Source: Sulfitobacter sabulilitoris
GTDB lineage: Bacteria > Pseudomonadota > Alphaproteobacteria > Rhodobacterales > Rhodobacteraceae
DNA length: 64,000 bases
Direction of reading: 5' to 3'
Assembly (NCBI RefSeq): GCF_005887615.1
Contig: NZ_VANS01000001.1
Location: forward strand, 173,415-237,414
Positions 48,733 through 57,324 of this stretch are shown piece by piece. The notes under the pieces are model-generated. The model was not told where the DNA came from. It saw nothing but the letters and a program-made list of their open reading frames with translations, and did not search any database. The position numbers and the translations under genes were made by a program. Each line of letters starts with the position of its first letter. Position 1 is the stretch's first letter.

Positions 48733-49218
48733 ATGGGACGCGAAGCCAACAGCATTGAAAATCTGCAGACCGCACTGGCGATGGAGATGTCGGCGATCAA
48801 CCAGTATCTGTTGCATGCGCATGTCCTGGACGACTGGGGGCTTGACGTGCTCGCCGCGAGGATGCGCGCCGAGATGACCGAAGAACTGGGACACGCGGGG
48901 CGCTTCATCGACCGCATCCTGTTTCTGGGCGGGGATCCCGTCGTCGCGGCATCGGACAGGCCCCGGCGGGCGGCCTCGCTGGACGAGATGTTCAGCGCCG
49001 ATCTGGCCGACGAGAAAAACGCCATCGCAGTCTATACCGAGGCCGCAAGGCTGGCCGGGGAGAGCCGCGATATCGGCACGCGCATCCTGTTCGAGATCAT
49101 CGTTCAGGAGGAGGAAGGGCATATGGACTGGCTGCAGCGTCAGCGCAATCTGCTTGCCCGTCTGGGCGAGCCGACCTTCATGGCGCAGAACATGAGCGAT
49201 GTCACGACGGGCGGCTGA
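48733..49218 (+). CDS. Bacterioferritin-family protein lacking the haem methionine
   Basis: 161-residue four-helix-bundle protein aligning position for position with E. coli bacterioferritin. The ferroxidase ligands Glu18, Glu51, His54, Glu94, Glu127 and His130 and Tyr25 are all present. Residue 52, the haem-ligating methionine in bacterioferritin, is leucine here. It could store or detoxify iron and peroxide without haem. It starts at 48733 after CAGGAGAG. It lies in a stress-type gene run. Confidence 0.88.
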   Translation: MGREANSIENLQTALAMEMSAINQYLLHAHVLDDWGLDVLAARMRAEMTEELGHAGRFIDRILFLGGDPVVAASDRPRRAASLDEMFSADLADEKNAIAVYTEAARLAGESRDIGTRILFEIIVQEEEGHMDWLQRQRNLLARLGEPTFMAQNMSDVTTGG

Positions 49219-49269
49219 GCATCGCGCCGCGGCACCGTACCGGTGACACCAAGGGAGAAGGGCAGGATC

Positions 49270-49866
49270 ATGGCTGAATTCAGGGTGGAAGGCGACCGCC
49301 GCGGCGGGCTGCGGGGGCTGCGGGTCTGGCTCTGGGTGTCGGGCGTCGCCTCGCTTGCGCTGGGGGTCGCGGCCTTGCTCTTTCCCTTTGCGGCGACACT
49401 GGCGGTCGAACTGCTGTTCGGTGCGGTGCTGGCCGCATCGGGGGTGGTGCAGGTTCTGCGGGCGCTGTCCACGGGGGCGTCCGGCAACCGGCTCTTTGAC
49501 CTACTGTTCGGCGGTGTGGCGCTGCTGGCGGGGCTGGTGCTGTTGTTCTTTCCGCTGCAGGGCGCGGTCACGCTGACCATCGTCCTGGCCGTGTTCTTCA
49601 TCCTTGGCGGTCTGTTCAAATTGTTCTCTGCCTGGTGGCTGCGGCCCGCGTGGATGTCGCGGCACGGGTTTCCGGTCATCGACGGCTGGTGGTGGTTCGC
49701 GCTCTCGGGGGCGTTGTCGTGTCTTCTGGGTCTTGTGCTGCTTCTGGGGCTGCCATCCACTGCGACCTGGGCGTTGGGCCTGATGGTCGGGATCGACCTT
49801 CTGGTCCTCGGGGCCGCTGAAATCGGCTTTGCCCGGTCGGTGGGGCGCCTCGAACGCCGCTATTGA
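49270..49866 (+). CDS. HdeD-like membrane protein (DUF308)
   Basis: 198-residue membrane protein with six predicted helices arranged as repeated pairs (LRVWLWVSGVASLALGVAALLFPFAATLAVELLFG and later repeats). It has the DUF308 pattern of Trp-containing SAWWLRP loops. HdeD is linked to acid stress in E. coli, but the molecular role is unknown. The ATG at 49270 is chosen after GAAGGGCAGG. Confidence 0.86.
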   Translation: MAEFRVEGDRRGGLRGLRVWLWVSGVASLALGVAALLFPFAATLAVELLFGAVLAASGVVQVLRALSTGASGNRLFDLLFGGVALLAGLVLLFFPLQGAVTLTIVLAVFFILGGLFKLFSAWWLRPAWMSRHGFPVIDGWWWFALSGALSCLLGLVLLLGLPSTATWALGLMVGIDLLVLGAAEIGFARSVGRLERRY

Positions 49867-49915
49867 GGGCGCGGGCATTCCCCCGTCCCTGGCGCGGGCG
49901 GGCAGTTGATCTGCA

Positions 49916-49929
49916 TCAAGGTCGCCGCA
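49916..49929. promoter_or_regulatory. Perfect Fnr-type box upstream of the P-type ATPase
   Basis: TTGAT-CTGC-ATCAA matches the Fnr consensus at all ten positions. Its centre lies about 93 bp before the ATPase ATG, in the 149-bp gap after the HdeD-like gene. The placement allows class II activation of a promoter near 49964. Confidence 0.75.
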
Positions 49930-50015
49930 CCGGGGGCGCGTGATCCTCCACCCCAGACTGCCTGCATCACTTCCGCCCCGCACCCCGCAGGGCGGCAACA
50001 GGAGAGCCCGTGCCG

Positions 50016-52733
50016 ATGGATACGCCCGACACCGCCTTTGCCATGCCGGTCCGGGCAGTGACGAAGGCCCTGGTCAGCGATCCCGAAAGCGGGCTTGACC
50101 AGGCCGAAATCGCGCGGCGGCGCGCGGCCTTCGGGGCCAACCGCCTGCTGCGGCAGAAACGCAAGAGCGCCATCGCGATCCTTGCGCATCAGTTCCAGAG
50201 CATCATCGTCTGGCTGTTGGCGGCGGCTGCGCTGATGTCCTTTTCGTTTGGCGATTTCGCCGAAGGGGTCGCAATTGTCGTCGTGCTCGCGCTCAACGGG
50301 GCGATCGGGTTCTTCACCGAACTCAAGGCGGCCCGGTCGATGGAGGCGCTCAGGCGCATCGCACAGGTGCGCACGCGGGTGCGACGGGGCGGCCAGGTAC
50401 ACGAGATCGATGCCCAGGACCTGGTGCCGGGCGACGTGGTGATCCTGGAGGCGGGCGATGTCGTCACGGCGGACCTGCGGCTGTTGGATGCCTCGAACCT
50501 GCAAGCCGACGAATCCGTCCTGACCGGCGAATCCGCGCCGGTGCTCAAGTCGGCCGACGCGGTGTCGGGATCGGCGGTGCTTGGCGACCGGACCAGCATG
50601 GCGTTCAAGGGCACCGCGATCACCGAAGGCACGGGCGAGGGGATGGTCGTGGCCACCGGCATGCAGACCGAACTTGGCCGGATCAGCGATCTTGCCCAGA
50701 GCGCCGAACCCGAGGTCGCGCCGCTTGAGCGCCGGCTCGACCGGCTGGGCCACCGCCTTGTCTGGCTGACGCTTGGCCTTGCCTCCTTGACGATCGGGGC
50801 CGGGATCCTGCGCGGACAGGACATCGCGGCGATGATCCAGACCGGCGTCGCGCTTGCCGTGGCGGCGGTGCCCGAAGGCCTGCCCGTGGTGGCGACGCTC
50901 AGCCTGGCGCGCGGCATGTGGCGCATGAGCCAGCGCAACGCCCTGATCACCCGGTTGTCCTCGGTCGAGACGCTGGGCGCGACGACGGTGATCCTGACGG
51001 ACAAGACGGGCACGCTGACCGAAAACCGCATGACGGTCGTGCGCTATATCCTGCAGGACGCCGAGGTCGAGGTCGAGGCCGGCCCATCCGGGCGCGGGTC
51101 GGGTTTCATCACGCCGCAGGGCCCGCTCGATCCCGCCCGTGATGACCGGCTCGCGGCGGCCCTGCGGATCGGGGCGCTGTGCAACAACGCCCAGCTGGGC
51201 GAAGGCGGCGCACAGGACGCGCCGTCCGGCGACCCGATGGAGGTGGCGCTGCTGGCCGCGGCGCGCGACGCCGGGATGACGCGCGCGGATCTGCTGGACC
51301 GATATCGACAAGTCGCAAAGCATGCCTTTGACCCGGCTCGCAAGATGATGGCCACGGTGCACGACGACGGGGGCGCGCATGTCCATGCGGTCAAGGGCGC
51401 GCCCGAAGCCGTGATCGACGTCTGCGACCGCGTGCTGGGGCCGCAGGGGCCGCAGCCGCTCGATGCGCAGGGCCGCGCGGACTGGCACGAGCGCAGCGGC
51501 CGCGCGGCCCGCGAAGGGCTGCGGCTTCTGGCGCTGGCCATGAAGGAGGAGGCCGACGCCGATGCCGACCCCTATACGGGCCTGACCCTGGTCGGTCTGG
51601 TCTGCCTGCTGGACCCGGTGCGCGCGGATGTGCCCAAGGCGATCGGCGAAAGCCTGACGGCGGGGGTGCGCGTGATCATGCTGACCGGCGATCATGCCGA
51701 CACCGCCGAGACGATCGCGCGCAGGGCAGGGCTTGGCGGCGACGATCTTGTCGTGGTCGAGGGGCGGGATCTGGGCAGGATCGCCGGCGAGGACACCAGC
51801 CCCGAGGACCGCGCGCGCGCCCTGTCCGCGGATGTGTTCGCGCGGGTCGCCCCGGAAACCAAGCTCGACCTGGTGACGCTGTTTCAGACCGAAGGTCATG
51901 TGGTCGCGATGACGGGTGACGGCGTCAACGACGCCCCGGCCCTCAAGAAAGCCGATATCGGCATTGCGATGGGCCGCCGTGGCACGCAGGTCGCCCAGGA
52001 GGCGGCGCATATGGTGCTGCGCGATGACGCCTTCGGCACCATCATCGCGGCGATGCGGCAGGGGCGGGTGATCTTCGACAACATCCGCAAATTCGTGGTC
52101 TACCTGATGTCGTGCAATGTCAGCGAGGTTCTGGTCGTCGGGCTGGCCGTGGGCGCAGGGCTGCCCGCGCCGCTGCTGCCGCTGCAAATCCTGTTTCTGA
52201 ACCTCGTCACGGATGTGTTTCCCGCCTTCGCGCTGGGACTTGGGCAGGGGGACGGCACGGTCATGCACAAACCGCCCCGCGCCCGTGACGAGGCCATCGT
52301 GAACCGTCCCCGCTGGATCCTGATCGGATGTCTTGGCGTGGCGATCACCGTCGCCACCCTCGGGGCCTATGCGCTTGCGCTCTTCTGGCTTGGACTGGAC
52401 ACTGGCACGGCGGTGACGGTGGCTTTCGTCACGCTGGCGCTTGCGCAGCTTTGGAACGTGTTCAACGTGCGCGACCCCGATGCCAGCCCCTTCGTCAACG
52501 AGGTCACGCGCAACCCGCATGTCTGGGGCGCGATCGCGCTGTGCCTCGGTCTGGTCGGGCTGGCGCTCTGGGTGCCGTCGCTGGCCGCCTTGCTGGGTCT
52601 GCCGGCCCCCGGCTGGCAGGGGCTGGCGCTGGCCGTCGCGGCCAGTTTCGTGCCGCTGGTTCTTGGTCAGGCGTGGCTGGCGGTCGCGCCGGGCGATGAC
52701 CCGGACAGCCCGCGACCGCGTGAGCCCGAGTGA
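50016..52733 (+). CDS. Cation-transporting P2-type ATPase, probable Ca2+ pump
   Basis: 905-residue P-type ATPase with actuator LTGESAPV, phosphorylation site DKTGTLTENRMT and hinge MTGDGVNDAPALKKADIG. SERCA calcium ligands are conserved: the TM4 glutamate in VPEGLPVV, Asn and Glu in NVSEVL (TM5), and Asn, Thr and Asp in LNLVTD (TM6). Ca2+ export is therefore the best call, although some bacterial members move Na+ or K+. The ATG at 50016 fits the GGAGAG Shine-Dalgarno spacing, and GTG at 50010 is an alternative. A perfect Fnr-type box lies upstream. Confidence 0.92.
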   Translation: MDTPDTAFAMPVRAVTKALVSDPESGLDQAEIARRRAAFGANRLLRQKRKSAIAILAHQFQSIIVWLLAAAALMSFSFGDFAEGVAIVVVLALNGAIGFFTELKAARSMEALRRIAQVRTRVRRGGQVHEIDAQDLVPGDVVILEAGDVVTADLRLLDASNLQADESVLTGESAPVLKSADAVSGSAVLGDRTSMAFKGTAITEGTGEGMVVATGMQTELGRISDLAQSAEPEVAPLERRLDRLGHRLVWLTLGLASLTIGAGILRGQDIAAMIQTGVALAVAAVPEGLPVVATLSLARGMWRMSQRNALITRLSSVETLGATTVILTDKTGTLTENRMTVVRYILQDAEVEVEAGPSGRGSGFITPQGPLDPARDDRLAAALRIGALCNNAQLGEGGAQDAPSGDPMEVALLAAARDAGMTRADLLDRYRQVAKHAFDPARKMMATVHDDGGAHVHAVKGAPEAVIDVCDRVLGPQGPQPLDAQGRADWHERSGRAAREGLRLLALAMKEEADADADPYTGLTLVGLVCLLDPVRADVPKAIGESLTAGVRVIMLTGDHADTAETIARRAGLGGDDLVVVEGRDLGRIAGEDTSPEDRARALSADVFARVAPETKLDLVTLFQTEGHVVAMTGDGVNDAPALKKADIGIAMGRRGTQVAQEAAHMVLRDDAFGTIIAAMRQGRVIFDNIRKFVVYLMSCNVSEVLVVGLAVGAGLPAPLLPLQILFLNLVTDVFPAFALGLGQGDGTVMHKPPRARDEAIVNRPRWILIGCLGVAITVATLGAYALALFWLGLDTGTAVTVAFVTLALAQLWNVFNVRDPDASPFVNEVTRNPHVWGAIALCLGLVGLALWVPSLAALLGLPAPGWQGLALAVAASFVPLVLGQAWLAVAPGDDPDSPRPREPE

Positions 52734-52777
52734 CGGTGCGGCACCGCCCGCCCGCCCGGGCGGTCCGGCGCGCCGGT

Positions 52778-53821
52778 TCACCGCTCGGGCGGTGGCGGGC
52801 CAAGCGTTTGGCGAATGCGGATATCGGTCTTCAGCTCGACATTGTCGGGTCGGCCCTGACCGGTCAGGATCTGCACCAGCATACCGGCGGCGCGGCGGCC
52901 CATTTCGCGGTGCGGCACGTGCACGGTCGTCAATGGCGGCTCTGCCAGCATCGCCAGTTCGATGTCGTCGAACCCGGTGATCGATACGTCCTGCGGAACC
53001 CGAAGCCCCATTTCCTTTGCGGCCCTGAGCGCGCCGACCGCCAACACGTCGTTGCCGCACAGCACCACGGTCGGCGGGGTGGCCGAGGTCATGATCTCGC
53101 GAAACGCCGCCTCTCCGGTTTCAATGCCGTATTGGGTTTCCACGAGGCTGAGGTCGGTATCGCGAAGCCCGGCCTCGCGCATGGCGCGCCGCACGCCGGC
53201 GACCCGGTCGCGGGCACGGTCATTCGTCGCGCCCGGCGCCGAGATGAAGCCAAGTCTGCGGTGTCCCTTGCCGATGGCCAGCCGCGCAAGCCCCGCCATC
53301 GCCGTCACGTTGTCGAACCCGATGGACATCTGCGGCGCGTCCGCATGATAGGCCCAGGCCACCAGAACCGGCAGGTTGCGTGCGGTCAGCATGTCATAGA
53401 CGGCCCGGTTGCGATGATACCCGATCAGCAACAGGGCATCGGCGCCGCGCGCCGCAAGCGTCCTGATCTGCTCTTCCTCAAGGTCTTCGCGGTACGCGGA
53501 ACTGGCGATCAGCAGCGTGAATCCGTGACGGCCCAATTCTTCCTGAAACGCCTGTATGCCGCGGGCAAAGATGGAATTGTCCATCGTGGGAATGACCGCG
53601 CCGATCGTCTTGGTGCGTTTCGCGGCCAGCGCGCGAGCGCTGAAGTTCGGCGCATAGCCCAGGTCCTGCACCGCCTTCAGCACACGCTTGCGGGTTTCGC
53701 CAACCACCTGGTCGGGCGAATTCAGACAGCGCGACACGGTCGCCGTCGAGACGTTGGCGTGCCGGGCCACGTCGGCCAGGGTCGGCACGGCCGATCCGGT
53801 CTTGGGTGTCTTGATCCGCAC
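52778..53821 (-). CDS. LacI-family transcriptional regulator
   Basis: 347-residue repressor. The N-terminal LacI helix-turn-helix is PTLADVARHANVSTATVSRCLNSPDQVVGETRKRV, with the hinge LGYAPNFSARALAAKRT, followed by a periplasmic-binding-protein-like effector domain (IGAVIPTMDNSIFARGIQAFQEELG, CGNDVLAVGAL, SITGFDDIELA). GTG at 53821 is the likely start; the longer reading adds a non-conserved leader and runs across the operators. It is divergent from the sulfonate operon with two palindromic operators between, so it probably represses that operon and itself until a sulfonate-derived inducer binds. Confidence 0.92.
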   Translation of the reverse strand: MRIKTPKTGSAVPTLADVARHANVSTATVSRCLNSPDQVVGETRKRVLKAVQDLGYAPNFSARALAAKRTKTIGAVIPTMDNSIFARGIQAFQEELGRHGFTLLIASSAYREDLEEEQIRTLAARGADALLLIGYHRNRAVYDMLTARNLPVLVAWAYHADAPQMSIGFDNVTAMAGLARLAIGKGHRRLGFISAPGATNDRARDRVAGVRRAMREAGLRDTDLSLVETQYGIETGEAAFREIMTSATPPTVVLCGNDVLAVGALRAAKEMGLRVPQDVSITGFDDIELAMLAEPPLTTVHVPHREMGRRAAGMLVQILTGQGRPDNVELKTDIRIRQTLGPPPPER

Positions 53822-53896
53822 GGCGTTCCCGCATTTGTTTCGAACAGGATGAGGCGCCAATATACGAATTCGATGCGGATACCAGCAAGAGGGTAA

Positions 53897-53932
53897 TGTA
53901 AACGCTTGCACGAAAACGTGTAAGCGCTTACA
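53897..53932. promoter_or_regulatory. Twin LacI-type operators before the sulfonate operon
   Basis: TGTAAACGCTTGCA (53897-53910) and the perfect palindrome TGTAAGCGCTTACA (53919-53932) have centres 22 bp apart. A plausible promoter (TTGCAC 53906-53911, 17 bp, TACATT 53929-53934) overlaps both. The sequence fits the AACGNT/CGCTT-type cores bound by LacI/GalR proteins. Confidence 0.88.
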
Positions 53933-53976
53933 TTTATCTCGAATCGCTTGGGAGAGGCGATAGGGAGGGACCGAAA

Positions 53977-54168
53977 ATGGCATTTTTCATTGCTTTGATC
54001 CTGGTGGCTGTATTCACTGCCAACGTCGCGGTCGGTGCTGCCAGCAACGCACCGTTGCTTGGAAACGTCGCAGAGATGTTGTTGCTTTTCGCTGCGTCCA
54101 TTTCCTTTGTAGTCGGTATCTTGAAACGCGAAGCGCGCGCGAAAGCTGACAAGAAGATCAACCACTGA
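53977..54168 (+). CDS. Small membrane protein, first gene of the sulfonate operon
   Basis: 63 residues with two hydrophobic helices (FFIALILVAVFTANVAVGA and AEMLLLFAASISFVVGIL) and a basic tail (KREARAKADKK). It has a good ribosome site (TAGGGAGG) and lies directly behind the LacI operators, 24 bp before the TRAP binding-protein gene, which supports real translation. No family is recognised. It could be a TRAP accessory or assembly factor, or a regulator of the carrier. Confidence 0.72.
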   Translation: MAFFIALILVAVFTANVAVGAASNAPLLGNVAEMLLLFAASISFVVGILKREARAKADKKINH

Positions 54169-54192
54169 TGTGTTTCTATGGGAGGAAGCCAA

Positions 54193-55338
54193 ATGAATGA
54201 CAATCGCAAGGATCTGGAATCGGCCGAGCGCCGCAATTTCCTGAAGCTGGTGGGCACGGGCGGGTTCACCACCGCCATGGTCGCCGGTGCGGCCGGGCTG
54301 CTGTGGTCCGACGAGGCCGTGGCCCAGACCGCCGCCGAGGAACGCGACCGCGAAGCTGCGGCCGATCACACCATGACGCTTGCCACGGCCTATGTCCTGA
54401 GCGCCGATCGCAGCTATCCGATCATGCAGCTCGACCTCAAGGAAAACATCCAGAACATGACCAACGGCAAGGTCTATGTGCGTCTGGCCCCCGGCGGTCA
54501 GCTTGGTGCGGGCGGTGCGCTGGCGCAGGCGGTCCAGGGCGGCACGATCCAGTGCGCGCAGCACTCGCTGTCGAACTTCGCGCCCTTCGCAAGTGTCGTC
54601 GACCTGATCAACCTGCCGTATTTCTGCGGCTCGAACCAGCGGTTCACCAACCTGACCAGCTCCGACGCGTGGAAGTCGGAGGTCAATCCGAAAATCGCGG
54701 CATCCGGTTTCAAGGCGCTGTTCTATATCGTCATCGACCCGCGGGTCGTGGCCGTGCGCCAGGGTGGCAATGCGATCATCACGCCCGGTGACATGGCCGG
54801 GGTCAAATTCCGGGTTCCGGGGTCGGCGATGTTGCAGCAATACTACCGAATGGTCGGCGCCAACCCGACACCCGTCGCATGGGGCGAGACACCTTCGGCG
54901 ATCCGCCAGGGCGTGGCCGATGCGCTCGATCCGTCGGTGGGCGCGCTGCATGTCTTCGGCTTCGGCGAAATCCTCAGCCATGTGACCTTTACCCAGGCGG
55001 TGCCGGACAGCCAGGTCTATTCGATCAACCTCGAATGGTTCGAAAGCCTGCCGACCGACGTGCAGGAAGGCATCGAATTCGCCGGCGAGATCACCCAGGC
55101 GCAGAACCTTGCCAAGGTGCCGGCGGCACGGGCCTATGCGATGTCCGAGCTGACCAAGAACGGCGTCGAATTCCATACGCTGACCGATGATCAGCTTGGC
55201 GAATGGAAGGCCGCGGGCGGCTACCAGCTTAGCGAATGGGATCAGTTCAAGATGGAGCTTGCGGGCGACATGGACACCTTTGCCAAGCTCGAAGAGGCGG
55301 CAGGCACGATGGGCCGCCACTACGTCCACGACGCATAA
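54193..55338 (+). CDS. TRAP transporter substrate-binding protein with Tat signal (DHPS/sulfolactate uptake)
   Basis: 381-residue DctP-family receptor. Its N-terminus has a twin-arginine signal (ERRNFLKLVGTGGF, then a weakly hydrophobic stretch ending near VAQTAA), so it is probably exported folded. The mature part has GGQLGAGGALAQAVQGGTIQ, VIDPRVVAVRQGG, the GVKFRVPGSAMLQQYY carboxylate-binding region and the TPVAWGETPSAIRQGVADALDPS motif. In the hps clusters I know, the TRAP system imports dihydroxypropanesulfonate. The start at 54193 follows GGGAGGAAG. Confidence 0.92.
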   Translation: MNDNRKDLESAERRNFLKLVGTGGFTTAMVAGAAGLLWSDEAVAQTAAEERDREAAADHTMTLATAYVLSADRSYPIMQLDLKENIQNMTNGKVYVRLAPGGQLGAGGALAQAVQGGTIQCAQHSLSNFAPFASVVDLINLPYFCGSNQRFTNLTSSDAWKSEVNPKIAASGFKALFYIVIDPRVVAVRQGGNAIITPGDMAGVKFRVPGSAMLQQYYRMVGANPTPVAWGETPSAIRQGVADALDPSVGALHVFGFGEILSHVTFTQAVPDSQVYSINLEWFESLPTDVQEGIEFAGEITQAQNLAKVPAARAYAMSELTKNGVEFHTLTDDQLGEWKAAGGYQLSEWDQFKMELAGDMDTFAKLEEAAGTMGRHYVHDA

Positions 55339-55347
55339 GATCACAGC

Positions 55348-55377
55348 GACCGGCGCTGCACACGGGCGGCGCCGGTC
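55348..55377 (+). other. Stem-loop between TRAP binding-protein and DctQ genes
   Basis: GACCGGCGC (55348-55356) pairs perfectly with 55369-55377 over a 12-base loop, 9 bases after the binding-protein stop. No U-tract follows. It sits in the same place as the hairpins in the other two importer operons of this window. Confidence 0.65.
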
Positions 55378-55453
55378 AACCCCGAGTTTTCCAAGCACGG
55401 CGCAGTTTTACGCGCGCGGGTGACGCTTGTCGCGCACCCTGACGGAGGGCCGC

Positions 55454-55969
55454 ATGTCAAAAATCATTAAATCCCTGGACAACAACGGCGAACGGTGGCT
55501 GCTGCTTGTCTTTTACGTGATGCTGGTGGGCACGATGTTCATCGAGGTCATCCGGCGCGAGGTGTTTTCCTATTCCTCGATCTGGGGCGAAGAGATCGTC
55601 CGCTATTCCTTTATCTACCTGGCGTGGATCGGCGCCGCCGCGGCGGTCAAGGAGCGCGGCCACATCCGCATCGACGTGATCATGAATTACGTGCCCATGA
55701 CCCTCAAGACGCTGCTGTATATCCTTGGCGATGTCGTGATGTTCATCGTGGCGCTGATCGCGCTTTACTGGTCGTTCGAGGCGGTGGCGGTGTCGTGGAA
55801 GTTCGGGTCGGTCACCCACGGGTTGCGCATCAGCCAGGTGTTCTTCCTGTCCGCCGTACCCTTCGGCTTCGCGCTGGTCATGCTGCGACTGGTTCAGTCC
55901 TTTCTTCGGGACATTTCCGATCTTCGTCACGGGCGCTCCGTGTACGAAGGCGACAAGCTCTTCGATTGA
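55454..55969 (+). CDS. TRAP transporter small permease, DctQ family
   Basis: 171-residue four-helix subunit. It shows WGEEIVRYSFIYLAWIGAAAAVKERGHIRIDVIM, the DctQ hallmark, plus helices near residues 15-35 and 90-155. It works with the DctM protein encoded 11 bp downstream. It starts at 55454 after ACGGAGGG. Confidence 0.93.
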   Translation: MSKIIKSLDNNGERWLLLVFYVMLVGTMFIEVIRREVFSYSSIWGEEIVRYSFIYLAWIGAAAAVKERGHIRIDVIMNYVPMTLKTLLYILGDVVMFIVALIALYWSFEAVAVSWKFGSVTHGLRISQVFFLSAVPFGFALVMLRLVQSFLRDISDLRHGRSVYEGDKLFD

Positions 55970-55980
55970 GGGGATAGATC

Positions 55981-57312
55981 ATGCTTTGGCAACAACTCCA
56001 GAACCAGGCGGTTGATCTCGGGTGGGATTTCTACCTTCCGGTCATCGTGTTCGTGGTCCTTGTGTCGCTGGCGGTTCCGGTCTGGGCCGCGATCGGCTCG
56101 GGCGCGATCCTGATGCTCGTGATGTCGGGCGCGCTGCCCTTGTCGCTGGTCGGCGAAAGCCTGTTCCACGGGATCGACCATTTCGCACTGACGGCGGTGC
56201 CGCTGTTCATCCTGACGGGCGACGTGCTGGTGCGGACCGGCCTGTCCAAGAAATTTCTCGATGTGGCCGAGGCGATCACCTGCTGGGCCAAGGGCGGCTT
56301 CGGGTCTGCCACGGTCCTGGTCTGCGGCATGTTCGCGGCGATCTCGGGGTCGGATGCGGCAGGGGCCGCCGCCGTGGGTCGGATGACCATCGACCGGCTG
56401 GTCGAGAGCGGCTATCCCCGGCCATATGCCTGCGCGCTGGTGGCGGCGGGGGCCTGTACCGGCATCCTGATCCCGCCGTCGATCGCCTATATCATCATCG
56501 GTCTCGTGCTGGGCGTGAACGTGTCGATCCTGTTCCTTGCCGCCGTGATTCCGGGTCTGCTGATCCTTCTGTCGATCCTGATCACCAACGTCATCATCAA
56601 CCGGCGCCATGCCTACGAGGCCGGTGGATTGCTGACCTGGGGTGAGTGGGGGATGAACCTGCTTGGGGCGCTGAAATCGGGCTGGTACGCCTTTATCGTG
56701 CCCGGCATCATCTTCTACGGCATCTTCTCGGGCCGCCTGACCCCGACCGAAGCCGGCGCGGTGGCCGTCGTCGTGACGATCGCCATCGGCTTCATCCTCG
56801 GAACGCTGAAATTCTCGGATTTTCCCGCGATGCTGGTCAGTTCGGCCAAGGTCAACGGGGTCATCCTGCCGATCATCGCGTTCTCGCTGCCGCTGGCGCA
56901 GGCGCTTGCCATTCTCGGCGTGCCGCAGGGATTTGTCTTTTCGGTCACCTCGCTGACGGATGATCCGCGTGTCCTGATCCTCTTGATGGTGCTGATCCTG
57001 ATCGCGGCGGGCTGCGTGATGGAGACGACGCCGAACATCGTGATCCTCGCGCCGATCCTCTATCCGCTGGCCGAGAGCATCGAGATGAACGAGATCCAGT
57101 TCTGTATCATGATGATCACCGCCCTGGGTGTGGGTTTCATCACACCGCCCCTCGGTCTGAACCTTTTTGTGGTGTCGGGGATCACCGGGGAATCGATATT
57201 GAAGATCGCGGCCCGGGCCATCCCCTTCGTGTTCTTCATGCTGATCGTCACGCTGATGATCGCCTACATCCCGGCGATCTCCACAACACTCCTTCCGGAC
57301 AACTACAAATAG
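55981..57312 (+). CDS. TRAP transporter large permease, DctM family
   Basis: 443-residue Na+-coupled permease with about 12 helices. Family blocks are GSGAILMLVMSGALPLSLVGESLFHGIDHFALTAVPLFILTGDVLVRTGLSKK, AAISGSDAAGAAAVGRMTI, AAGACTGILIPPSIAYIIIGL, GRLTPTEAGAVAVVVT and VGFITPPLGLNLFVVSGI. It completes the uptake system of the sulfonate operon. hpsN follows after 12 bp. Confidence 0.95.
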   Translation: MLWQQLQNQAVDLGWDFYLPVIVFVVLVSLAVPVWAAIGSGAILMLVMSGALPLSLVGESLFHGIDHFALTAVPLFILTGDVLVRTGLSKKFLDVAEAITCWAKGGFGSATVLVCGMFAAISGSDAAGAAAVGRMTIDRLVESGYPRPYACALVAAGACTGILIPPSIAYIIIGLVLGVNVSILFLAAVIPGLLILLSILITNVIINRRHAYEAGGLLTWGEWGMNLLGALKSGWYAFIVPGIIFYGIFSGRLTPTEAGAVAVVVTIAIGFILGTLKFSDFPAMLVSSAKVNGVILPIIAFSLPLAQALAILGVPQGFVFSVTSLTDDPRVLILLMVLILIAAGCVMETTPNIVILAPILYPLAESIEMNEIQFCIMMITALGVGFITPPLGLNLFVVSGITGESILKIAARAIPFVFFMLIVTLMIAYIPAISTTLLPDNYK

Positions 57313-57324
57313 GATGGGCTTCCC

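Noticed and set aside
49860-53060. 1066-codon minus-strand open frame opposite the P-type ATPase
   Set aside because: Shadow of a clear P-type ATPase; no protein-like segments.
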